Shown: piece by piece, positions 5,388 through 7,135 of the stretch
Numbering within the stretch: position 1 is the first letter of the stretch
Layout: every line of letters starts with the position of its first letter
Source of the DNA: Actinomycetota bacterium
Lineage (GTDB): Bacteria > Actinomycetota > Actinomycetes > Propionibacteriales > Nocardioidaceae
NCBI GenBank assembly: GCA_009702305.1
Contig: WLIH01000133.1
Location: 1 to 7,135, forward strand
Direction: 5' to 3'
DNA: 7,135 bases
Notes under the pieces: generated by a model
The model's database searches: none
What the model was told of the DNA's origin: nothing
The model's input: the letters and a program-made list of their open reading frames with translations, nothing else
Translations under genes and position numbers: made by a program

Positions 5388-6233
5388 GTGCGCCTGCGGA
5401 TCGACCTCGCCTACGACGGGACCGACTTCCGTGGCTGGGCGACCCAGCTCGGACTGCGCACCGTCCAGCACGAGGTCGAGCAGGCGCTGGCGATGTCGCT
5501 GCGCAGCGAGCGGATGCCGGTGGTGTGCGCGGGACGCACCGATGCGGGCGTCCACGCGCGTGGGCAGGTGCTCCACGTCGACGTCGACCCGGACGCCCTG
5601 GTCGAGGCCGCCGGCCGGTCGTCGTCCCCGCCGCCTGAGGCGCTGGCGCGCCGACTCAACGGGATCCTGCCCGCCGACGTGCACGTGCGTCGCATCGTCG
5701 AGGCGCCCGATGGCTTCGACGCCCGCTTCTCCGCCCTGTGGCGTCGCTACGCCTACCGCGTTGCTGACTCGACGGAGCTGCTCGACCCGCTGACGCGTCG
5801 CTCGACCCTCGCGTGGCCGAGCACGATCGACCTCGACCTGATGAACGACGCATCCGCACGGCTGCTCGGGCGCCACGACTTCGCGGCCTTCTGCCGGCGC
5901 CGGGAGGGCGCGACGACGATCCGCACCCTGCTCGAGCTGGACTGGTCGCGCGACCCGTCGGGCATCGCGGTCGCCAACGTCAAGGCCGATGCCTTCTGCC
6001 ACTCGATGGTGCGCTCGCTGGTCGGCCTGCTGCTGCCGATCGGTGACGGACGCCGGCCCGTGACCTGGGCCGACGAGGTGCTGGCCCAGACGACGCGACG
6101 CTCCGACGTGACCGTCGCCCCCGCGCACGGACTCACCCTCGAAGAGGTCTGCTACCCGGTCGACGTCGAGCTGGGGGAGCGGGCCGAGCAGACGCGGGCC
6201 AGACGGATCGGCCCGGGTGTCGGCCATGAGTGA
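5388..6233 (+). CDS. truA: tRNA pseudouridine(38-40) synthase
   Basis: TruA converts uridines 38, 39 and 40 of the tRNA anticodon arm to pseudouridine. The 281-residue product begins MRLRIDLAYDGTDFRGWA, the usual TruA start. The catalytic Asp52 lies in CAGRTDAGVHARGQV (48-62), and RRYAYRV (119-125) holds the conserved active-site Tyr. DAFCHSMVRSLVG (201-213) and APAHGLTLEEV (244-254) are the C-terminal family motifs. The 20-residue tail from ERAEQTRARR onward is not conserved in the family. The start is GTG 5388, with a TAGGAT box 6 bases upstream. The stop TGA (6231-6233) lies inside the beginning of the next gene, giving an 8-base overlap and likely translational coupling. It is divergent from the flavoprotein gene, only 31 bp away. 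Confidence 0.97.
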   Translation: MRLRIDLAYDGTDFRGWATQLGLRTVQHEVEQALAMSLRSERMPVVCAGRTDAGVHARGQVLHVDVDPDALVEAAGRSSSPPPEALARRLNGILPADVHVRRIVEAPDGFDARFSALWRRYAYRVADSTELLDPLTRRSTLAWPSTIDLDLMNDASARLLGRHDFAAFCRRREGATTIRTLLELDWSRDPSGIAVANVKADAFCHSMVRSLVGLLLPIGDGRRPVTWADEVLAQTTRRSDVTVAPAHGLTLEEVCYPVDVELGERAEQTRARRIGPGVGHE

Positions 6234-6846
6234 CGACACGACCGAGCAGGAGCACTACTTCAGCGCCGACCCGGCCGTTGCCTTCAAGCGGATGCCGGTG
6301 GTGGCGACGATCTGGGGACACGAGCTGCGTCTCGTCTCCGGCTCCGGGGTCTTCGCCCAGGGGCGGGTCGACGTCGGGACCGGCCACCTCTTCCGCGAGA
6401 CCGCTCCGCCGACCGGCGGCCGGATCCTCGACCTGGGCTGCGGCTGGGGCGTGATCGGACTGGCCGCAGCGGTCGCCTCGCCGGACGTCGTGGTCACCGG
6501 GGTCGACGTCAACGAGCGCGCCCTCCTGCTGGCCCGGGAGAACGCCGCCTCCCTCGGCGTCGCCGACCGCTACGCCGCGCTGACCCCCGACGCCGTGCCG
6601 GCCGAGGCGGCTTACGACGAGATCTGGTCCAACCCGCCCATCCGGATCGGCAAGGAAGCGCTGCACGACCTGCTGCTGACCTGGCTGCCCCGCCTCGCCC
6701 CTGACGGTCGGGCGGTGATGGTCGTCAGCAAGAACCTCGGAGCCGACTCGCTGCAGCGCTGGCTGGGGGAGCAGGGCTACCCGACCGAGCGGATCGCCAG
6801 CGCCAAGGGCTTCCGGGTGCTCGAGACTCGCCGGGCGCCGGGATAG
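6226..6846 (+). CDS. RsmC-like class I SAM-dependent methyltransferase (MTS domain)
   Basis: A 206-residue methyltransferase, probably acting on guanine N2 in rRNA by analogy with RsmC/RlmG; the actual target is unproven. The N-terminal HYFSADP (10-16) and GVFAQGRVDVGT (41-52) are typical of the short YbxB/RsmC-like proteins that hold one MTS domain. The SAM-binding motif I is ILDLGCGWGVIGLA (67-80), and the acidic end of strand 2 is VTGVDVNERAL. The catalytic motif IV is SNPPIRIGK (135-143), an NPPI tetrad like the NPPF/Y of N2-guanine and N6-adenine enzymes. E. coli RsmC is about 340 residues because it has an extra inactive N-terminal copy, missing here. ATG 6226 was chosen over GTG 6217 because it sits within the truA stop overlap (ATGAGTGA). 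A large palindrome includes its stop codon. Confidence 0.9.
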   Translation: MSDDTTEQEHYFSADPAVAFKRMPVVATIWGHELRLVSGSGVFAQGRVDVGTGHLFRETAPPTGGRILDLGCGWGVIGLAAAVASPDVVVTGVDVNERALLLARENAASLGVADRYAALTPDAVPAEAAYDEIWSNPPIRIGKEALHDLLLTWLPRLAPDGRAVMVVSKNLGADSLQRWLGEQGYPTERIASAKGFRVLETRRAPG

Positions 6847-6908
6847 TCAGGGACCTTCGGCACGCCGTCGCGGCGTGTCCGCGTGCCGAACGTCCTCGAC
6901 TATCCCGG
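6838..6908. terminator. 71-bp imperfect palindrome, probable bidirectional terminator
   Basis: Arms 6838-6865 and 6881-6908 pair at 26 of 28 positions: 11 bp (CCGGGATAGTC with GACTATCCCGG), an A-C mismatch, 5 bp including one G-T, a C-C mismatch, then 10 bp (TTCGGCACGC with GCGTGCCGAA). The loop is 15 bases. The inner part can refold, since CACGCCG (6861-6867) also pairs with CGGCGTG (6871-6877) around a TCG loop. It covers the stop of the methyltransferase gene and ends 4 bases before the stop of the convergent gene. There is no T run, which is common for terminators in high-GC actinobacteria. Confidence 0.75.
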
Positions 6909-6912
6909 GCGC

Positions 6913-7135
6913 TCACGGGGTGATCGGGTGGGCGAGCAGCGCGGTGGCGCGGTCGTCGTCGACCCGGTGGCGCTGCCAGAGGAGCAGGAGGAGCTCCTCG
7001 GCCGTGCCGGTGACCTCCACGGCCTCGCCCGCGCCGAGCTCGATCGGGTCGACGTCGAGGTCGGTGGGGATCAGCCGGAGTCGACCCGGCAGCGCAGTGG
7101 TGCGACCCAGCCGGACCTGGCGGGGGTAGAACATC
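6913..7135 (-). CDS. C-terminal part of a maleylpyruvate isomerase-family (mycothiol-dependent) protein
   Basis: Only the last 73-74 residues are visible; the frame stays open to the window edge, so the gene continues to the right. The ATG at 7132-7134 is probably internal, because FYPRQVRLGRT resembles a mid-protein linker of the family rather than an N-terminus. The segment VEVTGTAEELLLLLWQRH resembles the C-terminal domain (MDMPI_C-like) of TIGR03083-type proteins, where a GxAxxLLLxLWGR motif is common. These proteins are actinobacterial, DinB-related, and often of unknown substrate; some use mycothiol. The N-terminal DinB-like metal-binding domain is outside the window and cannot be checked. 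The stop TGA (6913-6915) lies beside the long palindrome, shared with the convergent methyltransferase gene. Confidence 0.6.
   Translation of the reverse strand, partial: MFYPRQVRLGRTTALPGRLRLIPTDLDVDPIELGAGEAVEVTGTAEELLLLLWQRHRVDDDRATALLAHPITP

Noticed and set aside
6217..6225. GTG at 6217 as the methyltransferase start
   Set aside because: It adds only three residues (MSA); the ATG at 6226 in the stop-start overlap with truA is the more usual arrangement.
4707..6239. 510-codon minus-strand open frame crossing truA and the start of the flavoprotein gene
   Set aside because: It spans two genes with strong family matches in other frames and shows only Arg/Gly/Pro-rich sequence.
1..7135. CRISPR array, transposon, tRNA or phage-like system
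   Set aside because: No regularly spaced repeats, transposase or integrase motifs, cloverleaf structures or phage proteins were seen in either strand.

Overview
The window is very GC-rich, tightly packed, and comes from a high-GC actinobacterium. The gene order rpsD-rpoA-rplQ, the protein sequences and the leaderless GTG starts suggest something near Nocardioides (Propionibacteriales), though the genus is an inference. There is no gene-free stretch longer than about 150 bases.

Left end (1-2120): the 3' end of rpsD (ribosomal protein S4), then rpoA (RNA polymerase alpha subunit) and rplQ (ribosomal protein L17). This is the tail of the large ribosomal-protein/RNA polymerase operon. The rpsD-rpoA gap holds a strong GAGA-capped hairpin followed by a T-rich run, and a 12-bp tandem repeat. 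The rpoA-rplQ gap holds a 9-bp perfect hairpin. A 12-14 bp perfect stem ends the operon after rplQ.

Middle (2137-5356): a block of four genes sits between rplQ and truA, two genes that are commonly close neighbours in actinobacteria. On the minus strand are a short GntR/YtrA-type regulator and an 80-residue two-TM membrane protein. Divergent from them, with start codons meeting in one CATG, is a PfkB-family sugar kinase. Convergent with the kinase is a large flavoprotein that fuses a degenerate response-regulator receiver, a thioredoxin-fold-like segment and a thioredoxin-reductase-like module without the CxxC pair.

Right part (5388-7135): truA (tRNA pseudouridine synthase) is divergent from the flavoprotein across 31 bp, and both genes look leaderless, with a TANNNT -10 box exactly 6 nt before each GTG. 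truA overlaps by 8 bp a small RsmC-like methyltransferase, so the two RNA-modification genes are probably translationally coupled. A 71-bp imperfect palindrome, the largest structure in the window, follows and swallows the methyltransferase stop codon. The window ends in the C-terminal part of a minus-strand gene resembling mycothiol-dependent maleylpyruvate isomerase-family proteins.

I found no mobile element, CRISPR array, tRNA or rRNA. Most genes are recognisable housekeeping or known-family genes. The most unusual items are the flavoprotein with the Glu-substituted receiver, the two compact divergent start regions and the long palindrome.
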